Both the position numbers and the translations under genes were made by a program. The notes beneath the pieces are model-generated. The model was not told where the DNA came from, searched no databases, and saw only the letters and a list, made by a program, of their open reading frames with translations. This document shows positions 17,096 through 23,258 of a stretch of 34,166 nt of DNA, piece by piece. Origin of the DNA: a virus; the IMG/VR virus record IMGVR_UViG_3300045119_000271, positions 1-34,166 of that record; one strand, 5' to 3'. The first letter of the stretch is position 1. Every line of letters begins with the position of its first letter.

Positions 17096-18487
17096 ATGGC
17101 CGTCGGCACGATCATGCCGCTGCCGCGGTTTACCGGGTTCGACGCCAACGGCAACCCCGTCCCCAATGGGCAGCTCTGGACCTATGTCGCCGGGACCTCG
17201 ACGCCCGCCACGACCTACACCGACGTCGGGCTGACGATCCCGCACGCGAACCCGATCCGCCTCAACAGCGCCGGCCGGCCCGCCTCGGGCGGCAGCGAGC
17301 TCGGCGTCTACCTGACGCCGGGCTCCAGCTACAAGTTCGTGTTGCAGGACGCCAACGGCGCCACCCTCTGGACGCAGGACAACGTCGCCGCGGTGCCGAC
17401 CTCGTCGCTGTCGGTCGATGTCGTCGGGTCGGCGGGTGAAAACCTCATGGCCTATAGCGCCGTGTTCCTGTCGGACGGGACCGGCGGCCGGACGGCCGGA
17501 TCGTGGTACCTCACCGACTCGGACGCCGCGGCCACATCCACGCAGCCGCGCCAGGTCGGCGTGACGATCGCCAATATCGCCGCCGGCACCCAGGGCGTGG
17601 TGCGCCTCGAGGGGGCGCTCATCATCCCCGGCGCCGGGTTCACGCCGGGCGCGACCTACTACGTGCACAGCGTCGCGGGCCAGCTCAGCGCCTCGGTCGC
17701 GCAGACCTTCCTGCGGGCCGTGGGCGTCGCGCAGGACGTGCAAACGATTATCCTCGGCGTGGGCGCGGGCGCGGCCGCGGCGGGCGGCATCACCTTTTCG
17801 AGCCCCCTGACCGGCCTGCAGCACAATCTCGCCATTCCCGCCGGCTGTGCGGTGCTCTATGTGACCACGCCGCTGCAACTGACCGGGATCGCGGCGGGCG
17901 TCCCCGGCCAGTCGTTGACGATCATCAACACGGGCGGGTCGGGGCAGGTGGACTTCCTGCATCTCAATGGCGGATCGAGCGCCGGCAACCGGCTGAGCAA
18001 CATCGCGCAGTCCGCGCCCACCTCGCTCGGCGTGACCGGGAGCGCGCACTATCTCTACGATGGGGCGCTGGGCTTCTGGCGGCTGCAGCAGCACGAACAG
18101 GGGGCCTGGCTCGATACGCCGTATAGCGCCAGCAATTACAGCGGCAGCGGCAGCATGACGTGGGCCGTCTCGGCGGGGCAACAGACCTTCAACCGCTATG
18201 TCCTCAACGGCCGCACCCTCCAGTGGCTGGTCTACATCGAAGGCGCGACGCTCGCCGGCACCGCCAGCACGCAGCTCTATGTCCGGCTGCCGGGGGCGTT
18301 TGTGGGGGCCGCCAAACGGGGCGTGGTGGCGACGGCGCAATGCTTCGACGGGACCACGCGTAAGGCCTGGGTGCGCATTCATACCGACACGATCAACGCG
18401 GCCATCGAACAGGATCCGGCCGGCCCGTTTGCGCTGAACACCAACACCACCTACATCGAATTTCTGCTCACTGTGGAGATCAACTAA
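17096..18487 (+). CDS. Tail fibre / receptor-binding protein
   Basis: A 463-residue protein. The N-terminus (PLPRFTGFDANGNPVPNGQL, then WTYVAGTSTPATTYTDVGLT, then IRLNSAGRPASGG, then KFVLQDANGATLW) is the virion-attachment domain common to podovirus fibres and P22-like tailspikes. The middle is Gly/Ala/Thr-rich and beta-predicted. The C-terminal 130 residues (FNRYVLNGRTLQWLVYIEG onward) form a beta-sandwich-like tip likely to contact the host. No pectate-lyase or hydrolase signature is visible, so it looks non-enzymatic. It is last but one in the late operon. Confidence 0.8.
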   Translation: MAVGTIMPLPRFTGFDANGNPVPNGQLWTYVAGTSTPATTYTDVGLTIPHANPIRLNSAGRPASGGSELGVYLTPGSSYKFVLQDANGATLWTQDNVAAVPTSSLSVDVVGSAGENLMAYSAVFLSDGTGGRTAGSWYLTDSDAAATSTQPRQVGVTIANIAAGTQGVVRLEGALIIPGAGFTPGATYYVHSVAGQLSASVAQTFLRAVGVAQDVQTIILGVGAGAAAAGGITFSSPLTGLQHNLAIPAGCAVLYVTTPLQLTGIAAGVPGQSLTIINTGGSGQVDFLHLNGGSSAGNRLSNIAQSAPTSLGVTGSAHYLYDGALGFWRLQQHEQGAWLDTPYSASNYSGSGSMTWAVSAGQQTFNRYVLNGRTLQWLVYIEGATLAGTASTQLYVRLPGAFVGAAKRGVVATAQCFDGTTRKAWVRIHTDTINAAIEQDPAGPFALNTNTTYIEFLLTVEIN

Positions 18488-18781
18488 ATGCCTGTCGGCC
18501 TGCCCGTCACCAAAGCCGAGATTGACAGCCGCGCCGGCGACATCGCGCGCGCGTTTCAGCGCGCGTTCGATGACGTCGCGGTGATGAAAACCTATCTGGA
18601 CGCGACGGTCGAGGCCGACCTGGTCGCGCTCGGGTACACCAGCGACGAGGTCGCGACGCTCAAGACGGCGTGGGGCGATCTGACCGCGCTCGCGACGATC
18701 TGGATCGGCGCGGCGGCGCTGCCGGCGGCGAAGGATTTTCGCGTCTTCGTGCGGCGGCTCTGGGGCGTCGGCGCGTTCTAG
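18488..18781 (+). CDS. Small protein downstream of tail fibre
   Basis: A 97-residue, mostly helical protein starting directly after the fibre stop. The pattern IDSRAGDIARAFQRAFDDV, then LVALGYTSDEVATLKTAWGD, then FRVFVRRLWG recurs in small phage proteins next to fibres. It could be a chaperone, virion-associated or internal protein; I cannot say which. It ends the rightward late operon, facing the leftward cassette. Confidence 0.7.
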   Translation: MPVGLPVTKAEIDSRAGDIARAFQRAFDDVAVMKTYLDATVEADLVALGYTSDEVATLKTAWGDLTALATIWIGAAALPAAKDFRVFVRRLWGVGAF

Positions 18782-18816
18782 CGGGCGCGCGCTCACGGGG
18801 TCACGCCGCGCCCCGC
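18781..18816. terminator. Possible bidirectional hairpin between convergent operons
   Basis: GCGGGCGCG (18781-18789) can pair with CGCGCCCCGC (18807-18816) with a one-base bulge. It lies exactly between the end of the rightward late genes and the end of the leftward cassette. There is no U-tract on either side, so the terminator call is weak. Confidence 0.3.
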
Positions 18817-18974
18817 TCACGCACGGCCGCCGCGATGTCGCGCACGGCGGCCTCGAGCGGGTGCGACGTCGCCCCCGGCTTGGGCCACAGTTTGTCGCGG
18901 ATGTTCAGCAGCGCCAGGGTGAGCGCCGCGGCGCCCATGAGCACCCCGAAGATCGTGCCTATCGCTGCAGCCAC
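18801..18974 (-). CDS. 57-residue membrane micro-protein
   Basis: Leftward frame from GTG 18974 to TGA 18801. Residues 1-23 form one hydrophobic helix (AAAIGTIFGVLMGAAALTLA), followed by a charged amphipathic tail (NIRDKLWPKPG, then AVRDIAAAVRERG). It overlaps the upstream micro-gene. GC-rich third positions support coding. A single N-terminal helix with a cytoplasmic tail is compatible with a holin-like, antiholin or inner-membrane regulatory protein. There is no ATG alternative before residue 13. Confidence 0.5.
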   Translation of the reverse strand: MAAAIGTIFGVLMGAAALTLALLNIRDKLWPKPGATSHPLEAAVRDIAAAVRERGAA

Positions 18975-19075
18975 AGATACACCGACATGCCGAGGAGTGT
19001 GATGGCCGCGAGGAGCTGCAGCAGGAGTGCCGGCCAGCTCTGGGTGAATGGTTCGTGTCGTTCAGGATTCATCAT
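18959..19075 (-). CDS. 38-residue membrane micro-protein
   Basis: Leftward frame from ATG 19075 (a second ATG at 19072) to TAG 18959. A polar N-terminus (NPERHEPFTQSW) precedes one membrane helix (ALLLQLLAAITLLGMSVYLW). Its ATG overlaps the TGA of the upstream gene (ATGA), the hallmark of a coupled operon. Function unknown; together with the next gene it resembles a small membrane pair. Confidence 0.5.
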   Translation of the reverse strand: MMNPERHEPFTQSWPALLLQLLAAITLLGMSVYLWLQR

Positions 19076-19278
19076 TCATTCTCTTTGCCGCCCGCGTCCT
19101 CGCCCTTGACGCCTTCATCCATCATCCGGTTCAGGAGCCGCAGCGCCGCCCGGTTCGCCTCGATCGCGCTCACCAGGATCGCATCGTGCGCGGCCCCGGC
19201 CGTGCGGACGGCGGCCAGGAGCGCGTCGTGACTGTCCAGAATGTGATGGATCTCGATGCGGATCTGGTGCTCGTTCAT
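19072..19278 (-). CDS. 68-residue helical protein, paralogue 2
   Basis: Leftward. It is a clear paralogue of the gene just upstream: both share MxEHxIRIxIHxILDxHD near the start and ALVSAI/ILVSAI, then ANRAALxLLNRMMDEGV at the end. The middle differs by a short deletion. The protein is all-helical with no known motif. Its GAAGAAGG ribosome site is also shared with paralogue 1, so the duplication included the upstream site. The C-terminus is acidic and basic mixed (KGEDAGGKENE). Role unknown. Confidence 0.7.
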   Translation of the reverse strand: MNEHQIRIEIHHILDSHDALLAAVRTAGAAHDAILVSAIEANRAALRLLNRMMDEGVKGEDAGGKENE

Positions 19279-19289
19279 CGGGCCTTCTT

Positions 19290-19496
19290 CTACTCGTCGG
19301 GGCTGACGCCTTCATCCATCATGCGATTGAGCAGCGTCAACGCCGCCCGATTCGCGGTGATCGCGCTGACGAGCGCGTCATCGTGCGACGTGAAGGCCGT
19401 CTGCATCGCCTGATGCGCGCGCCGGATCGCGGCGAGGACCTCGTCGTGGGCGTCGAGAATCTGGTGGATCTGGATCCGAATATCGTGTTCTTTCAT
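19290..19496 (-). CDS. 68-residue helical protein, paralogue 1
   Basis: Leftward from ATG 19496, which overlaps the stop of the HTH gene (ATGA) and follows GAAGAAGG. Sequence blocks are MKEHDIRIQIHQILDAHDE, then AFTSHDDALVSAITANRAAL, then LLNRMMDEGVSPDE. It is the neighbour and paralogue of the 19072-19278 gene, with 11 bases between them. A longer in-frame extension to 19580 lies inside the HTH gene and is rejected. Being co-transcribed with a DNA-binding protein, it could modulate that regulator or the membrane proteins; nothing in the sequence decides. Confidence 0.7.
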   Translation of the reverse strand: MKEHDIRIQIHQILDAHDEVLAAIRRAHQAMQTAFTSHDDALVSAITANRAALTLLNRMMDEGVSPDE

Positions 19497-19681
19497 CGAG
19501 CCTTCTTCTTCCGGCGTGCGGCGAGCGTGCGCATGCTCTCGAGCACGAGTTGATCCGGCCGTCGTAAGCCTTGCTCCCATGTTTCGACCGTGCGACCAGT
19601 GCGGCGCCAGCGTGCGCCAAACGTGGCGCGGTCCTCCTCCAGCAGTGTACGGAGCGCCCGCACCTCGTCGGCAATCGTCAT
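19493..19681 (-). CDS. Small helix-turn-helix regulator
   Basis: A 62-residue leftward protein. The core DRATFGARWRRTGRTVETW, then EQGLRRPDQLVLESMRTLA matches the helix-turn-helix of small XRE/antitoxin-type regulators, in which xxWExGxRxP follows the recognition helix. The C-terminus is very basic (AARRKKKAR). A GTG at 19690 gives three more residues, but the proposed leftward -10 box at 19692-19697 would place the RNA start after it, favouring ATG 19681 on a nearly leaderless mRNA. Two related operators lie just upstream, so it probably represses itself and the rightward early promoter. Confidence 0.7.
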   Translation of the reverse strand: MTIADEVRALRTLLEEDRATFGARWRRTGRTVETWEQGLRRPDQLVLESMRTLAARRKKKAR

Positions 19682-19691
19682 AGCCGACACG

Positions 19692-19724
19692 GTACTACAT
19701 TGCTGTATGTGCCGTCAACCAGTG
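19692..19724 (-). promoter_or_regulatory. Leftward promoter with embedded operator (OL-like)
   Basis: On the minus strand a TTGACG -35 box (19724-19719 in + coordinates) precedes the operator-like sequence TACAGCAATGTA and a TAGTAC -10-like box (19697-19692). The spacing is only about 15-16 bases, so the promoter is suboptimal. It shares the 10-mer TACAGCAATG with the rightward operator. It would drive the HTH gene and the four genes behind it. Confidence 0.45.
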
Positions 19725-19751
19725 CAAGGAAGGCATCTGTAGCAGGAGGGC

Positions 19752-19780
19752 TTGACACGACTACAGCAATGCTGTAGTCT
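19752..19780 (+). promoter_or_regulatory. Rightward early promoter overlapping a perfect palindromic operator
   Basis: TTGACA (19752-19757) is a perfect -35 box; 17 bases later stands TAGTCT (19775-19780) as -10. The spacer and -10 contain the palindrome ACTACAGCA-A-TGCTGTAGT (19760-19778) with 9-base arms. A repressor bound here would cover the promoter. It points to the early genes starting at 19915. All elements are seen directly; the regulator is inferred to be the adjacent HTH protein. Confidence 0.65.
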
Positions 19781-19796
19781 ACTCAAGTCAGTAAGC

Positions 19797-19888
19797 GGCG
19801 CCGCCCGGTGCTACCAACACCGACCGGCGCCTAACCCGTAACCGAGGCTAGTCGGCTCGCGGGCTCCCGCCAGTGTAAACGGGGAGCC
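19797..19888 (+). promoter_or_regulatory. Structured 5' leader of the early operon
   Basis: The roughly 128-base leader after the early promoter folds into two hairpins. Hairpin 1: GGCGCCG (19797-19803) with CGGCGCC (19825-19831), plus inner CGGTG (19806-19810) with CACCG (19818-19822). Hairpin 2: GGCTCCC (19862-19868) with GGGAGCC (19882-19888). No U-tracts follow. It might bind an antitermination factor or protect the transcript; no known riboswitch is recognised. Confidence 0.4.
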
Positions 19889-19914
19889 GCCGCCGCACCA
19901 AAGGCAGGCCCCCG

Positions 19915-20202
19915 ATGGCACGCTCCGCACGTTCGACCCGTTCGATTCCCGCCGCCGCCTGGTTCTACTCGCAGTCCTTCCATTCGTCCCCCGTCCCCGC
20001 GCCCGTCCAGCCGGCGCCCGTCGCCGCGCTCGAGGGGCTCGAGGGGCTCGAGACGATCGACCCGCGCGAACTGATGATGGACGCGCTCGAGGACGAGCGC
20101 CTCATCGCGGACCGCGATCTCGAGCGCGAGCTCGATTACCGCGCCGACCGTGAAGGCGACGCCTGCGGCTCGTTCTGCGGCTACTGCGGGCGGTGCAGCT
20201 AA
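19915..20202 (+). CDS. First early gene; small protein with Cys-rich C-terminus
   Basis: A 95-residue protein of unknown function. The N-terminus is Ser/Arg/Ala-rich, the middle acidic (ALEGLEGLETIDPRELMMDA), and the C-terminus carries four cysteines (DACGSFCGYCGRCS) that could bind a metal. It is the first gene after the operator-controlled promoter and folded leader, the usual place for host-takeover or regulatory proteins. Its TAA overlaps the next ATG by one base. Confidence 0.6.
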   Translation: MARSARSTRSIPAAAWFYSQSFHSSPVPAPVQPAPVAALEGLEGLETIDPRELMMDALEDERLIADRDLERELDYRADREGDACGSFCGYCGRCS

Positions 20203-20384
20203 TGGCTGCCGCGACCGCGCCGCTCACCCTGACCCCGACCGAGCTCGCCGCCGTCGTGCGGCGGCTCGGCCGCGGGCAGTCGCTCGTCACTTGCCTGCGC
20301 CTCATCGAGCTGCAGCGCGCTGTGTTTACCGAGGCCCGCGTCGAGGAGACGCGGCGCCCCCTCACCGCGACCCAGGACCGCTAA
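20202..20384 (+). CDS. Small hypothetical early protein
   Basis: A 60-residue basic helical protein (LTPTELAAVVRRLGRGQSLV, then TCLRLIELQRAVFTEARVEE). The ATG at 20202 overlaps the previous stop. The pattern of two helices separated by a Gly-rich turn could bind nucleic acid, but there is no diagnostic motif. Confidence 0.55.
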   Translation: MAAATAPLTLTPTELAAVVRRLGRGQSLVTCLRLIELQRAVFTEARVEETRRPLTATQDR

Positions 20385-20386
20385 TC

Positions 20387-20812
20387 ATGCCCAACATCAA
20401 CGACGTCTTTCCGTCGACCTTTCTCAAAGCCTACGACCTGAAGGGCAAGACCCCGACCGTGACGATCGACCGCGTCGAGTTTCAACAGGTGCGCGGCGGC
20501 CGCACCGGCAGTGTCGAGACGAAACCGATCGTCTACTTCACCGGCAAAGGCAAGGGCCTGCTGCTCAACAAGACCAACGCGCGCGCCATCCTCGCGATCG
20601 CCGGCAGCGCGATCACCGAAGACTGGAAAGGCGTCGCGATCACGCTCTACGCGACCGTCGACACCTTCGGCCAGCAGAAGCACGACGTCATCCGGATCAA
20701 GGCGCCGGCCGCGGCGGCGGCGCCGACGCCCGCGCGCCGGCCGGCGGCCGTCGCCCCGGCGATCCTGACCGACGAGCTCGAGATCGACCTGGCGGACGGG
20801 AGGGCTTACTAA
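20387..20812 (+). CDS. Conserved-looking early protein of unknown function
   Basis: A 141-residue protein. The first 105 residues look folded and beta-rich: INDVFPSTFLKAYDLKGKTP, then VTIDRVEFQQV, then KPIVYFTGKGKGLLLNKTNA, then TEDWKGVAITLYATVDTFG. The last 35 are Pro/Ala-rich linker plus an acidic tail (LTDELEIDLADG), an arrangement typical of ssDNA-binding proteins. I recall similar phage proteins without assigned function. It directly precedes and overlaps the nuclease gene, so a role in DNA metabolism is plausible. Confidence 0.6.
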   Translation: MPNINDVFPSTFLKAYDLKGKTPTVTIDRVEFQQVRGGRTGSVETKPIVYFTGKGKGLLLNKTNARAILAIAGSAITEDWKGVAITLYATVDTFGQQKHDVIRIKAPAAAAAPTPARRPAAVAPAILTDELEIDLADGRAY

Positions 20813-21648
20813 TGGCCGCCCAGGTGACGCAGGTCAACGGCCCGGACGGCCGGTTCTACAACGTCGACGGCGAGCTCTACCCGTCGGTGACGCACATCCT
20901 CGGCGCAGTAAATAAGCCGGCACTTATTCCTTGGGCGGCTAAGCAGGAACGCGAGGCTGTCAGCGAGGCGGCCACCGCGCTCTACGGCGAGCTCAGCGCA
21001 GGAGGGCAGCCGTATCCGGCCTCGTGGTTCGCGGCCGCGCTGGCCGCCAAGCTGGGCACCGTCAAGGCCCACCAGCGCACGCTCGCCAAGGCCGGCGACA
21101 TCGGCACCGAGGCCCACCAGGCGATCGAGTGGCTGCTGCGGACCGCGCTCGGCGCCGAGGCCGGCCCGAAGCCGGTCATCAGCGCGCCGGCGATGATCGC
21201 CGTCCAGGCGTTCAAGGCGTGGGCGGTGTCGGTGTCGCTCAAGCCGATCCTCATCGAACGGATCGTCTATTCGAAACAGCACCGCTATGCCGGGACGCTG
21301 GACCTGCTGGCGCGCGTCGACGGCGTCCTGACCACGATCGACTTCAAGACCGGCAAGGCGGTCTATGCCGAGGCGCATCTGCAGGCCGCGGCCTACACCG
21401 CCGCGCTCGAGGAGATGGGCTACCGGGAACCGGCGCAGGCGCTGATCGTCCGGCTCCCCAAGGTCGCCGGCGATCCGCCCGTTGAGGTCGTCCCGGTGGC
21501 CGACCCGGCGGCGCTGCTCCCGGTGTTCCTCGCGACGCGGCAGCTCTGGGCCTGGCAGTACGCCAACGAGCAAGCCTTCAAGGCGCGCACGCGGAAGCGA
21601 CCGGTGAAGGCCGTGGTCGTGCCGATGCCGATCGCGGTGGCGCGATGA
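20812..21648 (+). CDS. PD-(D/E)XK nuclease (RecB/Cas4-like), first copy
   Basis: A 278-residue protein. The nuclease core shows H102 in GDIGTEAHQAIEWLL, E149 in LIERIVYSK, D164 in GTLDLLARV, then D177 and K179 in TTIDFKTGKA, and a Gln/Tyr helix (HLQAAAYTAAL). This is the order of the RecB-type PD-(D/E)XK fold, H-E-D-DxK-Q/Y. Such phage enzymes degrade DNA ends to create single strands for recombination. The ATG overlaps the preceding TAA. A second, diverged copy lies at 27232. Confidence 0.85.
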   Translation: MAAQVTQVNGPDGRFYNVDGELYPSVTHILGAVNKPALIPWAAKQEREAVSEAATALYGELSAGGQPYPASWFAAALAAKLGTVKAHQRTLAKAGDIGTEAHQAIEWLLRTALGAEAGPKPVISAPAMIAVQAFKAWAVSVSLKPILIERIVYSKQHRYAGTLDLLARVDGVLTTIDFKTGKAVYAEAHLQAAAYTAALEEMGYREPAQALIVRLPKVAGDPPVEVVPVADPAALLPVFLATRQLWAWQYANEQAFKARTRKRPVKAVVVPMPIAVAR

Positions 21649-21830
21649 CGGTGCCGGAGGGCGATCCCACCTGTTGGCGCCACGGCACGCCGCTGCACGT
21701 CGACGCCGTGCGCGGCTGGGTTTGCCCCGCCTGCGACGCCGCGATCACCCGTTGGGGCGCCCGCTGGCGCCGCCGGGTCTGGGCGCGGGTCGCCCGCGCC
21801 TGGCGGGGAGGCCCGCCGGCGGAGCGCTGA
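21645..21830 (+). CDS. Zinc-ribbon-like small protein
   Basis: A 61-residue protein with two metal half-sites, CWRHG and WVCPACDAA, followed by a very Arg/Trp-rich helix (RWRRRVWARVARAWRGG). It overlaps the nuclease stop (ATGA). It could bind nucleic acid or the nuclease. The last gene before an apparent operon break. Confidence 0.6.
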   Translation: MTVPEGDPTCWRHGTPLHVDAVRGWVCPACDAAITRWGARWRRRVWARVARAWRGGPPAER

Positions 21831-21851
21831 GGCCATCACTCTGGCTGGGCG

Positions 21852-21857
21852 TATACT
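21852..21857 (+). promoter_or_regulatory. Possible -10 box before the DUF5678-like gene
   Basis: TATACT stands 16 bases before ATG 21874, in a 43-base gap. No good -35 box is seen 17 bases upstream, so the promoter is tentative. It would give the protease pair its own transcription. Confidence 0.3.
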
Positions 21858-21873
21858 GGGCATCACCTTCCAG

Positions 21874-22119
21874 ATGGCTGACGTGGACAAGGACATTGCA
21901 GTGTACGACGCGCTTCAGGGGCAGCTCGAGGCGAACCACATGAGCAAGTGGGTGCTCATTCGCGACGAGGCGCTCATTGGGGTCTACGAGAGTCTAGAGA
22001 CGGCGGCTGCCGACGCGGTCAAGAAATTCGGGCGTGGCCCATATCTCATTCGCCAGGTCGGCGCACCGCCGATCACGCTGCCGGCGTCGGTCGTCTATTT
22101 TCCGATGACGCATGGCTGA
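21874..22119 (+). CDS. DUF5678-like small protein
   Basis: An 81-residue protein. The pattern YDALQGQLEANHMSKWVLIR, then DEALIGVYESLETAAADAVK, then PYLIRQVGA matches the small DUF5678 family (by recall), whose genes in bacteria often sit next to a retropepsin-like protease, as here. The next gene starts eight bases before its end. Its codon choice is somewhat less GC-biased than its phage neighbours, suggesting later acquisition. Function unknown. Confidence 0.65.
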   Translation: MADVDKDIAVYDALQGQLEANHMSKWVLIRDEALIGVYESLETAAADAVKKFGRGPYLIRQVGAPPITLPASVVYFPMTHG

Positions 22120-22573
22120 GGTCTCGTGTGGCTTCAAGGACGTGGCGGGCGGCGCGAGCGGTGCGGACTTGCTCACGTTCTATGGACCGACGATTGCGGT
22201 CGACATCGGCTTCGACCCTGACTGGGATCCTGCGAAGAGCGGCGTGCCACTTGCGGGCATGACCGGCATCGCGGCACTGGTCGATACGGGCGCGACGGAG
22301 TGCTGTATCGACAGCGTGCTCGCCACGCAGTTGAACTTGCCGGTGGTGGACAAGCGCACGATGGCCGGCGCGCACGGCGCGCAGGATGTGAACGTCCATT
22401 TGGCGCAGGTGCATGTCCCTGGGTTACACCACGTCATGTGGGGGCAATTTTGCGCGGTGCACCTCACCGCGGGCGGGAGCGCCCACAAGGCGCTCATCGG
22501 ACGATCCTTCCTGAGTTCGTTCCAACTGGTCTATAACGGCAAGACCGGCGCGGTCAGCATCAAGTCCGAGTAA
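22112..22573 (+). CDS. Retropepsin-like aspartic protease
   Basis: A 153-residue protein. The catalytic motif ALVDTGATECCID (D58-T-G-A) followed by a hydrophobic segment (LNLPVV) is the hallmark of single-domain, retroviral-type aspartic proteases that work as dimers. The downstream AHKALIGRSFLSSFQLVYNG matches the second conserved element (IGRDxL...). It forms a pair with the DUF5678-like gene, a pairing usual in bacterial chromosomes and rare for phages. Possible roles: toxin-like cleavage, processing of the partner, or cargo unrelated to the phage cycle. Confidence 0.75.
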   Translation: MAEVSCGFKDVAGGASGADLLTFYGPTIAVDIGFDPDWDPAKSGVPLAGMTGIAALVDTGATECCIDSVLATQLNLPVVDKRTMAGAHGAQDVNVHLAQVHVPGLHHVMWGQFCAVHLTAGGSAHKALIGRSFLSSFQLVYNGKTGAVSIKSE

Positions 22574-22626
22574 CACCGCCCCGGCACTTTTGTCTCGAGC
22601 TGCCGCCGGACGATACCGTAAACACC

Positions 22627-22845
22627 CTGACCCGCCGCCTCCTCCTGCTCGGCCTCGCGACGCTCGCCGCCAGCTGCGCGAACCTGCACCATGTCGATGC
22701 GGGTCTCGACTACGTGCGGGCCCTGGTGCGGACGATGGACTGCCGCGACGGCGCGCCCGCGCGCGTGCTCGTCGACCCGCGCTGTGTGGATGGGATCTGC
22801 GGCGTGACCTGTGCGCCGGATCGTTGGCGGCCGCCCCCACCGTGA
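22627..22845 (+). CDS. Putative lipoprotein with non-standard start
   Basis: An open frame gives a lipoprotein-like signal: TRRLLLLGLATLAASC, i.e. two arginines, a hydrophobic core and a lipobox-type Cys. The mature part has Cys residues (MDCRDG, PRCVDGICGVTC) and ends RWRPPPP. No in-frame ATG, GTG or TTG exists after the upstream stop at 22534; the only candidates are CTG at 22627 or 22600. It is therefore either a CTG-started gene or a pseudogene that lost its start. Small Pro-rich lipoproteins occur as outer spanins of phages, but this is only one option. Confidence 0.4.
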   Translation: MTRRLLLLGLATLAASCANLHHVDAGLDYVRALVRTMDCRDGAPARVLVDPRCVDGICGVTCAPDRWRPPPP

Positions 22846-22962
22846 GAGGGCTGATAGAGTTCGGCGGATCGACGGCGTGCTGGGACGGGGCATCGCGGCA
22901 ATTCAGCCGTGGTTCCGTATAGCGCGCGCCGTCGGTCCGTCGCCGGCACTCCGGAGGACCCG

Positions 22963-23118
22963 ATGGGACTACTCGAAGCGTTGATCGTGCTGCTGCTCGT
23001 CGGCTGGCTGCTCGGCGTGTTCATCGTGCCGGTCGGCGGGTCGCTGATTCATCTCCTGCTGGTCGTCGTGCTCGTGCTGATCGTCGTGCGGCTGCTGCAG
23101 GGGCGGGACGTGTTCTGA
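22963..23118 (+). CDS. Small two-helix membrane protein (lmo0937/DUF5670-like)
   Basis: A 51-residue, very hydrophobic protein with a strong GGAGGA site before ATG 22963. It has two membrane helices: LLEALIVLLLVGWLLGVFIV and IHLLLVVVLVLIVVRLL, separated by a Pro/Gly/Ser turn. The pattern WLLG...GG.IH.LLV..L matches the widespread lmo0937/DUF5670 family of bacterial membrane micro-proteins (by recall). It looks like a host-derived gene next to the attachment-like site; it could also act as a holin. Confidence 0.65.
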   Translation: MGLLEALIVLLLVGWLLGVFIVPVGGSLIHLLLVVVLVLIVVRLLQGRDVF

Positions 23119-23196
23119 CCGCTGGCGCTCCCGACTCACTCCCGACCAGCCAGCTTCAGCGAGAAAACGTTAGCAAAAACGCGCTGCAGGAGTGCC

Positions 23197-23241
23197 TTCG
23201 CAACGCAGAGGTCAGGAGTTCGATCCTCCTGCGGTCCACCA
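23197..23241 (+). other. 3' half of tRNA-Ala(CGC): probable attachment site core
   Basis: The segment starts at the anticodon loop TTCGCAA (anticodon CGC), continues with the anticodon-stem 3' strand CGCAG, variable loop AGGTC, T-stem AGGAG/CTCCT around TTCGATC, acceptor strand GCGGTCC, discriminator A and CCA. Position 70 is U, the alanine identity element (G3:U70) if position 3 is G. The 5' half is missing: GTGCC precedes the loop instead of CTGCG. This is the form of an attP core, or a prophage end, that restores the 3' half of a host tRNA gene. Confidence 0.75.
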
Positions 23242-23258
23242 TTTTAAATCAATAGAAA

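Noticed and set aside
17069-18820. 583-codon minus-strand frame opposite the tail fibre
   Set aside because: Shadow of the fibre gene; no start context or domain.
23116-23241. Complete tRNA gene with a 5' acceptor at GACCGC (23118)
   Set aside because: The distance to the 3' acceptor is about 120 bases, no D-arm can be drawn and the anticodon stem 5' strand does not pair. Only the 3' half is tRNA-like.
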